NCBI GenBank assembly: GCA_003096235.1
Contig: PIXT01000075.1
Span: 1-13,049 of the forward strand
Origin: Candidatus Bathyarchaeum sp.
GTDB lineage: Archaea; Thermoproteota; Bathyarchaeia; Bathyarchaeales; Bathyarchaeaceae
Length of the DNA: 13,049 bases
Reading direction: 5' to 3'
Position numbers and translations under genes: made by a program. Under the pieces are notes generated by a model. That model did no database searches and was not told where the DNA came from. It saw only the letters and a list, made by a program, of their open reading frames with translations. How positions within the stretch are numbered: the first letter of the stretch is position 1; every line of letters begins with the position of its first letter. Below, piece after piece: positions 4,843-12,345 of this stretch.

Positions 4843-6060
4843 TTGAAAACAAAACCTGACATCGTTGTGATTGGAGGAGGACCCTGTGGTTCATACGCGG
4901 CGTACTCAGCCGCTAAACGGGGAGCAGAGGTTGTGGTTTGTGAAGAACATGAAACGGTGGGGGCGCCTGATCATTGTGCAGGTCACTTGAATATCTCCAG
5001 TCTTAAGCGGTTAGGACTACGGGTACCACGTGGTGTTATCGAAAACAAGATTAAAGGAGCAAAAATCTATTCTCCGTCAGGTAAAGAGTTTGTTTTAAGG
5101 TGCCGCAATCCAGTAACATATGTTGTTGACAGGGAACTTTTTGACAAGCATCTTGCTGAACTTGCGGTGAAGGCGGGAGTAGAGTACCGTTTCAAGTCAA
5201 GGGTGAAGTCTTTGGTTTTTGATTCAGGATACGTTAAAGGAGTAGTGCTGAAAGAAAAAGAGAAAGTAGAAACGAAGGTTGTCATAGATGCCGAGGGCAG
5301 CTCATCAGCAGTGTTGAAGAATGCGGGTCTAGATGGGTTGAAGGCTTCGATGATTGTTCGGGGAATTCAAGCACAAGTTGATGGGCTAGAAGGCGTGGAT
5401 GAGGACATGGTTGAGGTGTATCTTGGAAGAAATGTTGCTCCAGACTTTTTTGCGTGGATAATCCCTAAAAAAGATGGCACAGCAAAGGTTGGCTTAGCCA
5501 CATCAAACGGTAACCCGAACCAGTATCTGCAAAGTTTTATGAATACTCATCCTGTTGCCTCCAAGAGACTAAAAAAAAGCAAAGTCACAGGCATTTCTGT
5601 TCACCCGATACCGTTGACGGGTCCAATTCCTAAAACGTATTCTAACGGTTTTTTGGCGGTAGGAGATGCAGCTTCTCAAGTAAAACCGACAACAGGGGGC
5701 GGCGTCATCTTTGGATTAACATGCGCAAAAACGGCAGGGGAGGTCGCTTATGAAGCAGTTAAGAACAACAGTTTTTCTGAAGCTTTTCTGTCAGGCTATC
5801 AGCGTCAATGGAAACGGCTTGTAGGTTTTGATTTATCGGCTATGCTCAGGATGCGAAAAATGCTAAACAGCCTATCCGACAATAGAACAGACAAGGTAAT
5901 CAGGTTATGCAACAGTTTGGGAATGGATGAAACGCTGGAAAAGTTTGGAGACATCGATTTTCAAGGCAGGTCTCTTATTCCGATGATAAAGTATCCGGGG
6001 ACACTGGCAGTAATCAGCTATTTCTTTTATTCGTGGTTGACATCGCCAACAAAACAGTAA
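4843..6060 (+). CDS. Geranylgeranyl reductase family FAD enzyme (archaeal lipid saturation)
   Basis: 405 residues from a TTG at 4843, preceded by AGAGGAAGAG. The N-terminal Rossmann motif VVIGGGPCGSYAA (8-20) binds FAD. APDHCAGHLN (41-50) matches the region holding a conserved Cys in geranylgeranyl reductases. The family motif around APDFFAWIIP (199-208) shapes the isoprenoid pocket, and GFLAVGDAASQV with KPTTGGG (269-287) is the second FAD-binding segment. The enzyme reduces the double bonds of digeranylgeranyl glycerophospholipids to saturated archaeal membrane lipids and works at the membrane surface. A hydrophobic C-terminus (LAVISYFFYSWL) could help it dock. Length is normal for the family. 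The exact substrate cannot be read from sequence; paralogues act on menaquinone or dolichol. Confidence 0.9.
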   Translation: MKTKPDIVVIGGGPCGSYAAYSAAKRGAEVVVCEEHETVGAPDHCAGHLNISSLKRLGLRVPRGVIENKIKGAKIYSPSGKEFVLRCRNPVTYVVDRELFDKHLAELAVKAGVEYRFKSRVKSLVFDSGYVKGVVLKEKEKVETKVVIDAEGSSSAVLKNAGLDGLKASMIVRGIQAQVDGLEGVDEDMVEVYLGRNVAPDFFAWIIPKKDGTAKVGLATSNGNPNQYLQSFMNTHPVASKRLKKSKVTGISVHPIPLTGPIPKTYSNGFLAVGDAASQVKPTTGGGVIFGLTCAKTAGEVAYEAVKNNSFSEAFLSGYQRQWKRLVGFDLSAMLRMRKMLNSLSDNRTDKVIRLCNSLGMDETLEKFGDIDFQGRSLIPMIKYPGTLAVISYFFYSWLTSPTKQ

Positions 6061-6150
6061 GTCTTGTCTTGATTGTTCCTCAGTTATGCATGGAAGCGTT
6101 TTTTAGAGGAAGAAAGAAACAAAGTAGGTTAGTATTGAGGCTACAGGGAC

Positions 6151-6537
6151 ATGACAGGAAGAATATCGTGCGATTCGTCGTCTTTTTCTCATAAGATGGT
6201 TATAGTCGTGAGAACTGACATAAAAATGAGTAAAGGCAAAATGGCGGCTCAGGCTGGACATGCTGCAGTTTCCGCATCAGAGTATGCAAGAAAGAACCGC
6301 CCAGAATGGTGGAGTCCATGGATTATGGAGGGGCAGTGTAAGATTGCGGTGAAAGTCAAGTCTGAAAGTGAGATATTGGATATTGAAAGAAAAGCCAGAA
6401 ACGCGGGGCTTCCTGTAGCATTGATTGTTGACAGGGGATTGACTGAAATTCCGCCAAACACTACAACTTGTCTAGGAATAGGTCCAGCCCCCGCAAACAA
6501 GGTTGATACCATAACAGGAAAACTGAGTCTACTCTGA
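6151..6537 (+). CDS. pth2: Peptidyl-tRNA hydrolase, archaeal/eukaryotic type (Pth2)
   Basis: 128 residues from the ATG at 6151, with GAGG 10 bases upstream. An internal ATG at 6196 would give the bare 113-residue domain but has no ribosome site. The core is classic Pth2: MVIVVRTDIKMSKGKMAAQAGHAA (16-39), VDRGLTEIPPNTTTCLGIGP (93-112) and ANKVDTITGKLSLL at the end. Conserved Lys30, His37 and Asp94 lie in the active-site region. It releases peptides from peptidyl-tRNA that has dropped off the ribosome. It lies 9 bases before truD, whose ribosome site overlaps this stop codon, so the two are co-transcribed and probably coupled. The Ser-rich N-terminal 15 residues are an extension. Confidence 0.93.
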   Translation: MTGRISCDSSSFSHKMVIVVRTDIKMSKGKMAAQAGHAAVSASEYARKNRPEWWSPWIMEGQCKIAVKVKSESEILDIERKARNAGLPVALIVDRGLTEIPPNTTTCLGIGPAPANKVDTITGKLSLL

Positions 6538-6546
6538 GGCACAACT

Positions 6547-7911
6547 TTGCAGGTTCCACAACTTGAAAAAGAATTAGGCATACAAGTTTACGCCACCCAA
6601 TCTGACGGGATTGGGGGAAAAATCCGTACGCTATTAGACGATTTTGTAGTTGAGGAACTTTTGGTTGATGGCTCTTTGGCTAAGATTTCAGCGCCTGTTG
6701 AGGAGTGGGAGTCTACGGGTGAGGGACGTTACCTTATCTGTGTGCTGGTTAAACGAAAATGGGACACTTTTATGGCGGTTAGAGAGGTTGCGTATAGGCT
6801 ACATGTTAACCAGAAACGCATCAGGTTTGCAGGAATCAAGGACACCAAGGCTCTAACTGCACAGCATATTAGCCTGCAAAACGTATCTGCAAGCAAGGTT
6901 TCAGACCTGCAAATCAAGGACATACAAGTGTATCCGCAACGTTTTTCCAAAGAAAGAATGTATTCTCAGCTCATCAAGGGAAACAGGTTCCACATCACCG
7001 TAAGAGGAATCGACCATCCAGCCTCGGTTATTGAAGAGAGAACAAGAGGCGTTAAAGAGGAAATAGAAAAAGTTGGAGGGGTTCCCAACTTTTTTGGGCA
7101 CCAACGTTTTGGCACAATAAGACCCAACACACATCTGGTAGGCAAACATCTAACAAGAGGAGAACCAGAAAAGGCGGCTCTTGCATTTCTTGCAAAACCA
7201 ACCATACACGAGCACCCCGAAGCGCAGGCGGCACGGCAGCAGCTACAGGATACAATGAATTTTGAAGAGGCGCTTGAACGGTTTCCCAGATTTTTGAGGT
7301 ACGAACGTTTCATGCTGCGTCACCTAGCACAGTATCCAACAGATTTTGTAGGCGCATTCAGGGAGTTGCCGCGGAGGCTCCGCAAACTTTTCGTTCAAGC
7401 ATACCAGTCGTATCTTTTCAACAGGTTTTTGAGTGAACGCATACGAAGAGGCATTCCCCTAAATGCGTTGCAGATAGGCGACTACACAGTAAGGCTTGAC
7501 GAAAATGGGTTGCCAATAGAAGAATACGGTCAGGCAACTGAAACAAACATTCAACAGTTACAACAAGAAATGACGGAAGGAAAGCTGTGTGTTGCTGCTC
7601 CGCTTATAGGTCCAAATCAGCCTCCATCAAAGGGCATTCAAGGAGAAATAGAGCAAGCGATTCTTGAAGCAGAAAATGTTACTCCAGAGCAATTTAAAAT
7701 TCCGTTTATGCCCGAAGCAACCGCAGAAGGCAGACCAAGAGCAATCCTTAATCCAGTCTGGAACCTTGCTTTGGAAGAAATTTCCGAAGACAAAGAGAAT
7801 CCAGGAAAGCAGATGATGAAGCTTGGCTTCACATTGAACAGGGGCAGCTATGCAACTGTGGTTTTAAGAGAATTCATGAAACCACAAAACCTGATACAGG
7901 CAGGATACTAA
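6547..7911 (+). CDS. truD: tRNA pseudouridine(13) synthase TruD
   Basis: 454 residues from a TTG at 6547; the GAGG overlapping the pth2 stop is its ribosome site. The catalytic motif RFAGIKDTKALTAQ (93-106) contains the nucleophile Asp99. NFFGHQRFGT (181-190) is the second signature of the TruD family. A central insert domain and the C-terminal NRGSYATVVLREFMK complete the fold. It isomerises U13 of tRNA to pseudouridine. Length is typical of archaeal TruD. Its stop lies only 8 bases from that of aspS on the other strand, leaving almost no room for separate terminators. Confidence 0.95.
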   Translation: MQVPQLEKELGIQVYATQSDGIGGKIRTLLDDFVVEELLVDGSLAKISAPVEEWESTGEGRYLICVLVKRKWDTFMAVREVAYRLHVNQKRIRFAGIKDTKALTAQHISLQNVSASKVSDLQIKDIQVYPQRFSKERMYSQLIKGNRFHITVRGIDHPASVIEERTRGVKEEIEKVGGVPNFFGHQRFGTIRPNTHLVGKHLTRGEPEKAALAFLAKPTIHEHPEAQAARQQLQDTMNFEEALERFPRFLRYERFMLRHLAQYPTDFVGAFRELPRRLRKLFVQAYQSYLFNRFLSERIRRGIPLNALQIGDYTVRLDENGLPIEEYGQATETNIQQLQQEMTEGKLCVAAPLIGPNQPPSKGIQGEIEQAILEAENVTPEQFKIPFMPEATAEGRPRAILNPVWNLALEEISEDKENPGKQMMKLGFTLNRGSYATVVLREFMKPQNLIQAGY

Positions 7912-7919
7912 CCACAAAG

Positions 7920-9239
7920 TTATGGTGTTAGTCTGAACTGGTCTCGTGGGAAGAGCACTACTTCTCTGATGTTTTTTACGCCAGTAAGAACCATTATCAG
8001 CCGTGCTAGACCTAGTCCCCATCCTGCGTGTGGCGGCATACCATAATCGAATGTCGCTAAGTGAGTTTTGAAGGATTCTGTGCTTAGTCCCTGCTCGGCT
8101 AACCGTTTCATCAGCAATTCTTTGTCGTGGATACGTGCCCCGCCAGAAGAAAGCTCTACCCAGTGCCACATCAAATCGAAGCCTTCGCTCAGTTCGGGGT
8201 TATCGTCTTTTGGTTTGATATAGAACGCTTTAGCTTTGGTGGGCCAGTCAGTAATGAAGTAGTAGTATGGATGAAGTTTTCCAAGAATTCTGTAAGCTGC
8301 AGTTGGAATGTCTTCGCCCCAGTTGATGTGCATTTTTTCTGCTTCAAGCTCCTCCAAAACCTTACTGTAAGTTAAGCGTTTGAAGGGAACCTCGGGAACA
8401 ACAATCTTGTGACCCAGAAGCTCAAGCTCCCGCTCACATTTAGCCGCAACATCTTTGCAGACGCTATGAATCAGCTCTTCAAGAACACTCATAACATCTT
8501 CAGCGTTCGCAAACGCTTTCTCAATGTCAACAGAAATAAATTCGCTTAAGTGACGACGAGTATGTGATTCCTCTGCTCTAAAGAAGGGACCAACCTCAAA
8601 AACTTGCTCAAAATCCAAACACAATTGCTCTTTGTATAGCTGTGGACTCTGAGCCAAAAAAGCCTCCCGAGTAAAGTACGCCACAGGAAACAGCGCAGCT
8701 CCACCCTCAGTTGCAGACACTATGATTCTGGGCGTGAACACTTCCATGAAGCCCCGCTTTGACAGGAAACTTCTGGTTGCCTCAAGAGCTGCATGTTGAA
8801 CCCTGAAAATAGCCTGATTCTCTTCTCGTCTTAAATCTAATACGCGGGCATCAAGGCGCACATCAATCTCGGCCTTGGTTCTGCCAGTTATGTCAAGGGG
8901 CAACGGCTGTTGTGACACAGAAAATATCCGCATCTCGCTTGGAACAATTTCTGCTCCCCGTGGAGCATTCTTCATCTTTTTAACGGTTCCCTTAACACCG
9001 ATGCTGTATTGTTTTTGCAAAGACTTAGCTTTCTCTACTACCTCAGCAACAACTTTGTTCTTATGAATAGTAAGCTGCAGTTGCCCAGTTCTGTCTTGCA
9101 GTATAACAAAACGCAAACCACCTAAGTCCCTGATCTCCTGAACCCAACCGAAAACCAAGACTTCCTGACCGTCCATTTCAGGACTTACATCTTCGGAATA
9201 ATGGGTTCTTCTCCAATCTCCCATCTTGTCAAGCTTCAT
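7920..9239 (-). CDS. aspS: Aspartyl-tRNA synthetase, archaeal type, probably non-discriminating
   Basis: 439 residues from the ATG at 9239 (MKLDKMGDWRRTHYS). A TTG at 9266 would overlap the upstream gene and adds nine residues without family support. The N-terminal OB-fold anticodon domain includes VFGWVQEIRDLGG. The class II catalytic domain includes ATEGGAALFPVAYF, FLAQSPQLYKEQ, motif 2 FRAEESHTRRHLSEF, and motif 3 GWGLGLARLIM followed by NIREVVLFPRDQFRLTP. It attaches Asp to tRNA. At the two positions that make Thermococcus AspRS specific for tRNA-Asp (Trp26, Lys85) this protein has Gln34 and Pro93, the state associated with non-discriminating enzymes that also charge tRNA-Asn. The gene is 16 bases after the KH gene in one unit. 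Confidence 0.95.
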   Translation of the reverse strand: MKLDKMGDWRRTHYSEDVSPEMDGQEVLVFGWVQEIRDLGGLRFVILQDRTGQLQLTIHKNKVVAEVVEKAKSLQKQYSIGVKGTVKKMKNAPRGAEIVPSEMRIFSVSQQPLPLDITGRTKAEIDVRLDARVLDLRREENQAIFRVQHAALEATRSFLSKRGFMEVFTPRIIVSATEGGAALFPVAYFTREAFLAQSPQLYKEQLCLDFEQVFEVGPFFRAEESHTRRHLSEFISVDIEKAFANAEDVMSVLEELIHSVCKDVAAKCERELELLGHKIVVPEVPFKRLTYSKVLEELEAEKMHINWGEDIPTAAYRILGKLHPYYYFITDWPTKAKAFYIKPKDDNPELSEGFDLMWHWVELSSGGARIHDKELLMKRLAEQGLSTESFKTHLATFDYGMPPHAGWGLGLARLIMVLTGVKNIREVVLFPRDQFRLTP

Positions 9240-9255
9240 CGGAGAACCAACACTG

Positions 9256-9762
9256 TTATTTAGCAAATTCTACTCGAAGGGTCATTCCCCGAAGCTTTTC
9301 GGCGAGCTCCCTTGCAGCTTTGACGTTAGGAATTCTTTTTCGCCTTCCACGATTCAAGATAACCCGTGTCTCAGTGGTTCCGTCAGGCAACCAAATCTTG
9401 TTTATCGTCAAAATACTCAATGGAACAAAGAGGTCTTCCAAGAACTTGCGTTCAGCTACTCCATATTCCAAGACGCGAATGGTTTTTCCGGTCTTTTCGC
9501 CAAGAGCCTTAACAATTTTTCCGCCATGGCTCAAAAGACGTGGCACATCACCTTTATCGACTAGAATAGCGAGAATCCTATCCGCTTCCACAGCCTTGTG
9601 AAAACGAACCTCTTGAAGAGAAGGGTACTGTTCTTCAAGAGACAAAAGTAAACGGGCTATAGTGAAGTCTACCTCACTGACATTTCCCGACTTTAGTTTT
9701 CCTTGACATTTTGAGCACAATATTCCGCTTTTCAAGCAGAAATTGCATAGTTCCGTTTTCAC
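9256..9762 (-). CDS. Zinc-finger KH-domain protein, archaeal NusA-like
   Basis: 168 residues from a GTG at 9762; GGGAGG lies 12 bases upstream and no other in-frame start is available. An N-terminal zinc finger (Cys6, Cys9, Cys16, Cys19) is followed by SGNVSEVDFTIARLLLSLEE and two KH-like units. The first holds RLLSHGGKIVKAL (75-87), where the usual GxxG loop reads Ser-His-Gly-Gly. The second spans about 104-166 and contains KIWLPDGTTETRVI. The family is archaeal and usually described as a KH or NusA-like RNA-binding protein, possibly acting in transcription elongation or RNA handling. A clear TATA box lies between it and alba. It probably shares a transcript with aspS downstream. Confidence 0.85.
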   Translation of the reverse strand: MKTELCNFCLKSGILCSKCQGKLKSGNVSEVDFTIARLLLSLEEQYPSLQEVRFHKAVEADRILAILVDKGDVPRLLSHGGKIVKALGEKTGKTIRVLEYGVAERKFLEDLFVPLSILTINKIWLPDGTTETRVILNRGRRKRIPNVKAARELAEKLRGMTLRVEFAK

Positions 9763-9805
9763 TGCGTCTTGTAGCCTCCCTGAGTTAAATGAGTTAGCGG
9801 CGGAG

Positions 9806-9815
9806 CCTTTTAAAC
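9806..9815 (-). promoter_or_regulatory. TATA box for the KH-aspS unit
   Basis: On the complement the sequence reads GTTTAAAAGG, close to an ideal archaeal TATA element. It is about 49 bases before the KH start, so the leader would be about 22 bases and would contain the GGGAGG ribosome site. Confidence 0.55.
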
Positions 9816-9830
9816 TTGCGTGTTTTTGGT

Positions 9831-10109
9831 CTATTTCGCTAAAGTTATTTCGATAGAGCTAACATTTGATGGCATGCTACCCTCTTCGAAAGATTCGAAC
9901 TGATCGGTGCCTATTCCGATATTCTGGATTTTAAGGTCAGGCATGAAGCGACGTCGAGTTACTTCCACAACGTCAATTGCTCTGCTGATTGCTCTACCTC
10001 TAGCCTTAACGGATACTTCGCTTGCTCCGCCATGGAAAAGAGAGATGCATGCCAGTACATAGTTCATTACTGGTTTTTTTCCAATCAGCACAGAGTTGTC
10101 TTCCGCCAA
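9831..10109 (-). CDS. albA: DNA/RNA-binding protein Alba
   Basis: 92 residues from a TTG at 10109 with GGAGCGAGGCGG just upstream. The sequence is Alba throughout: [16 protein letters not shown] (7-22) with the Lys11-Lys12 pair that corresponds to the acetylated lysines of Sulfolobus Alba, [18 protein letters not shown] (32-49), and the C-terminal strand SSIEITLAK. Alba dimers coat chromosomal DNA and bind RNA. The gene heads the minus-strand cluster alba-KH-aspS. A TATA-like TATTTATT lies about 60 bases upstream (10170-10177 on the complement). The KH gene has its own TATA box, so alba may be transcribed separately. Confidence 0.95.
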   Translation of the reverse strand: MAEDNSVLIGKKPVMNYVLACISLFHGGASEVSVKARGRAISRAIDVVEVTRRRFMPDLKIQNIGIGTDQFESFEEGSMPSNVSSIEITLAK

Positions 10110-10434
10110 TTTCCGCCTCGCTCCTTTGTTTTTATGTTCGTGTGAACTTTCTAAGCTTTTTGCTAGCTCAATAAATACATTGTGGTGAAACTTTGCATAT
10201 CACTTAAAGTTAGGCGCGTATGGAATTGGTTTTTCTAAAAAGAGCAAAACAGCAAGGACAGTAATGGATTAAAGTAATCTAGCGGCTTCAGACAGAATCG
10301 GTCTCAAAGAGAACGGCAACTTGAAAGCATGAGATTTTGATGAAGCTGACTGTGGATTATTCACGATTAAGGAAAACATATTTAGGTCAGGATTTGAATC
10401 GTAACTAAGCTTTAGCACACGGAGAATGTCTGAT
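10110..10434. other. Intergenic region between alba and eL40
   Basis: This divergent region should hold promoters of both genes; the alba candidate is at 10170-10177. No RNA gene is visible. On the minus strand a frame from GTG 10418 (or TTG 10457, inside eL40) runs to 10269 and encodes 49-62 residues (includes NPDLNMFSLIVNN and FKLPFSLRPILSEAARLL). It has no ribosome site and no family I know, so I leave it uncalled. Confidence 0.4.
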
Positions 10435-10596
10435 TTGCCGATAATGGATCCCTTCAAGAAAACACTTGCACAGAAGCATAGACTCTACATGAAAATATGT
10501 CGAGAATGTGGAGTACGAAACTCTTCCGCTGCCACCAAGTGCAGAAAATGCAGAAGCAAGAATCTGCGATGGAAGAAACGTGAAGTCGTCCGCTAA
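10435..10596 (+). CDS. rpl40e: Large ribosomal subunit protein eL40
   Basis: 53 residues from a TTG at 10435 to TAA 10594-10596. The start reads MPIMDPFKK, which lines up with the MPITDPEK start of crenarchaeal eL40. GGAGA (10421-10425) lies 9 bases upstream. The in-frame ATG at 10426 would leave only one base after that site, and the ATG at 10444 would cut the conserved start. The zinc ribbon CRECG (22-26) and CRKC (36-39) is followed by a basic tail (KNLRWKKREVVR). It is a component of the 50S subunit. The gene is too short for many ORF callers. It is alone on this strand, with structured non-coding DNA behind it. Confidence 0.87.
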   Translation: MPIMDPFKKTLAQKHRLYMKICRECGVRNSSAATKCRKCRSKNLRWKKREVVR

Positions 10597-10622
10597 AAAA
10601 AGCAGTGTAAAAGTTGTGTTTA

Positions 10623-10656
10623 GTATCTAGAACGGTAGTAGACCGTTTGAAGATAC
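10623..10656 (+). other. Two-part hairpin downstream of eL40
   Basis: GTATC (10623-10627) pairs with GATAC (10652-10656). Inside it AACGGT (10631-10636) pairs with ACCGTT (10642-10647) around the loop AGTAG. A TAG/TGAA internal loop separates the stems. It begins 27 bases after the eL40 stop and has no T-run, so it is not a simple terminator. Confidence 0.45.
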
Positions 10657-10665
10657 GCAGTTAAT

Positions 10666-10702
10666 TCACAGTCAAATGCTGTTTTGGGCGTTTGTTCTGT
10701 GA
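10666..10702 (+). other. 13-bp imperfect hairpin
   Basis: TCACAG (10666-10671) pairs with CTGTGA (10697-10702), and CAAATGC (10673-10679) pairs with GCGTTTG (10688-10694) with one G-T pair. The loop is TGTTTTGG and a T/TT internal loop separates the stems. It lies 9 bases after the previous hairpin. Confidence 0.5.
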
Positions 10703-10720
10703 TTTATTCAAAGTCGGCTC

Positions 10721-10752
10721 ACCTGAAACACTGGTATTACACAGGTTTTTTT
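10721..10752 (+). terminator. Stem plus T7 terminator
   Basis: ACCTG (10721-10725) pairs with CAGGT (10742-10746) over a long loop and runs into seven Ts (10746-10752). It would end transcripts from eL40 or from a non-coding RNA made of the two preceding hairpins. Confidence 0.5.
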
Positions 10753-10890
10753 ATTCCACATGAAAGGTAACAGTTTTTTGGTATGCCATAAACCTGAAGT
10801 GATTCAATAATTGTCAGTTTTCAGCAAACCTAAATAGCAACATGAAAGCATTGAAAAACACAGTTAAGTATAAAGTGAAAAGATGGTTTT

Positions 10891-12276
10891 ATGAACATAC
10901 TGTTTGTAACGTCTGCAGCCCCAAAAAAATCTCCTTTCTTCACAGATGAAAAAAGACCGCCTTTAGGATTGGGGTCGCTTATGTCCGTAGTGCGAAAGCA
11001 TGGACATACCGTATTTTTTATTGACAATTACTTGAAACAAACAGACTTTGTTAAAGACGGATACCTGCAAAAAAATGAGATAGATTTTGTTGGAATTTAC
11101 GTAAACACGATTTGCTATCGAGACAGCATGAAAATGTTCACGGACATTGAAAGGCTTCGAAAAAAAGGTTTGTGGAACGGAAAAATAATTGCTGGCGGTC
11201 CTCATACGTCGGTTGCTCTTGACACGATTCCAGATTTTGTTGATTATGTTGTTCAAGGAGAGGGAGAGCAGGCAATTCTAAAAATCATTAATGGTGAAGC
11301 AAAACAAAGAATCGTGAAGGAAGAGAGAATAAAAGATTTGGACTCGCTCCCGTTTCAGCCATGGGATATTTTCACTAAACTACCTTACGATTACTCTTGT
11401 AAGTGGATGGATACAAAACCTGTTTTTACGATGAACACAAGCAGAGGCTGCCCGTTTGACTGCGCATTTTGTTCGGTGGACTCGGTGTGGGGTAAGCAGT
11501 ACACATACTTTAGCGTAGATAGGCTGATTGACGAAATCAAGTATCTGATTAAAAATTTTGGCGCAAAGGGCATCTATTTCCGAGAAGACAACTTTACATT
11601 GAATCGTAAAAGAGTAGAAGAGTTCTGCGCAAAAATACGTGAACTCAACATCAAATGGGCTTGCGAAACAAGAGTAGACACGTTATGTGATGAAGAATTA
11701 GTTAAAATGATGAGCAAGGCGGGATGCGAAGCGGTTTATTTAGGGGTTGAAAGTGGCAGCCAAAAGGTTTTGGACATCCTCAAGAAGGGTGTTACTGTAG
11801 AGCAAATAGAAAGATGTGTCACGTTGTGCAAGAAGCACAAAATACGAACATACTGTAGTCTCATCACGGGTGTGCCTGGAGAAACGTATGAAGACTATTT
11901 GCTGACAAAAAAGCTGATGAACAAACTAAAACCTCACGCTTACGCTTTTTCGGTCTTTGTTGGAATCCCGCATAGTCAATTATACGAAGAGATTTTAACA
12001 AAAAAGCTTCATGAACACATTGACGATATAGGGCTAGTGTATTTGCCCGGATACGATGTTAGAACAGAGTATTTCTATGGTGTAGACAGCAAAAAGTGTG
12101 TAGATTACGAATTTAAGCAGAGAACAAGTTTTGACGAAGAGTTGTTGAAGGAGCTGGACAAAAACAAATTTAAGAAGATGGTTAAACGGACAGTTTCGGT
12201 TTTACCTGTGGGGGTAGTAAAAAAAGTAGATAAGAAGGGCAGGTTGAAAAGGCTCTACAAAAAAATGGCACGTTAG
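10891..12276 (+). CDS. Radical SAM protein with B12-binding-type N-terminal domain
   Basis: 461 residues from the ATG at 10891. An ATG at 10883 is out of frame, and the start has at most a weak GTGA site. The N-terminal 140 residues form a cobalamin-binding-like Rossmann domain: PPLGLGSLMSVVRKHGHTV (23-41), IIAGGPHTS (99-107) and YVVQGEGEQAI (119-129). The DxHxxG cobalamin-ligand motif is not visible, as in several members of this superfamily. The radical SAM core begins with RGCPFDCAFC (185-194), where Cys187, Cys191 and Cys194 hold the 4Fe-4S cluster. GVESGSQKVLDILKKG and TGVPGETYEDY follow. The C-terminal 80 residues are Lys-rich. Such enzymes often methylate or rearrange carbon centres in lipids or cofactors; the substrate here is unknown. 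A glycosyltransferase follows 69 bases on. Confidence 0.88.
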   Translation: MNILFVTSAAPKKSPFFTDEKRPPLGLGSLMSVVRKHGHTVFFIDNYLKQTDFVKDGYLQKNEIDFVGIYVNTICYRDSMKMFTDIERLRKKGLWNGKIIAGGPHTSVALDTIPDFVDYVVQGEGEQAILKIINGEAKQRIVKEERIKDLDSLPFQPWDIFTKLPYDYSCKWMDTKPVFTMNTSRGCPFDCAFCSVDSVWGKQYTYFSVDRLIDEIKYLIKNFGAKGIYFREDNFTLNRKRVEEFCAKIRELNIKWACETRVDTLCDEELVKMMSKAGCEAVYLGVESGSQKVLDILKKGVTVEQIERCVTLCKKHKIRTYCSLITGVPGETYEDYLLTKKLMNKLKPHAYAFSVFVGIPHSQLYEEILTKKLHEHIDDIGLVYLPGYDVRTEYFYGVDSKKCVDYEFKQRTSFDEELLKELDKNKFKKMVKRTVSVLPVGVVKKVDKKGRLKRLYKKMAR

Positions 12277-12345
12277 AGAAAAAGGGTGAAATTTAACAAA
12301 AAAGTTTAACTTCAGTTAATTTAGCTATTTCGTGAGAAGACCACT

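Noticed and set aside
9226..9564. Plus-strand 112-codon ORF across aspS and the KH gene
   Set aside because: It is antisense to two well-supported genes and has no domain.
9890..9903. GATTCGAAC-like tRNA T-loop signal
   Set aside because: It lies within the alba coding sequence and no acceptor or anticodon stems can be formed; no tRNA, rRNA or CRISPR array was found in the window.
10269..10457. Minus-strand ORF of 62 codons between alba and eL40
   Set aside because: It has no ribosome site at TTG 10457 or GTG 10418, overlaps the eL40 5' end if the longer form is used, and matches no family I recognise.
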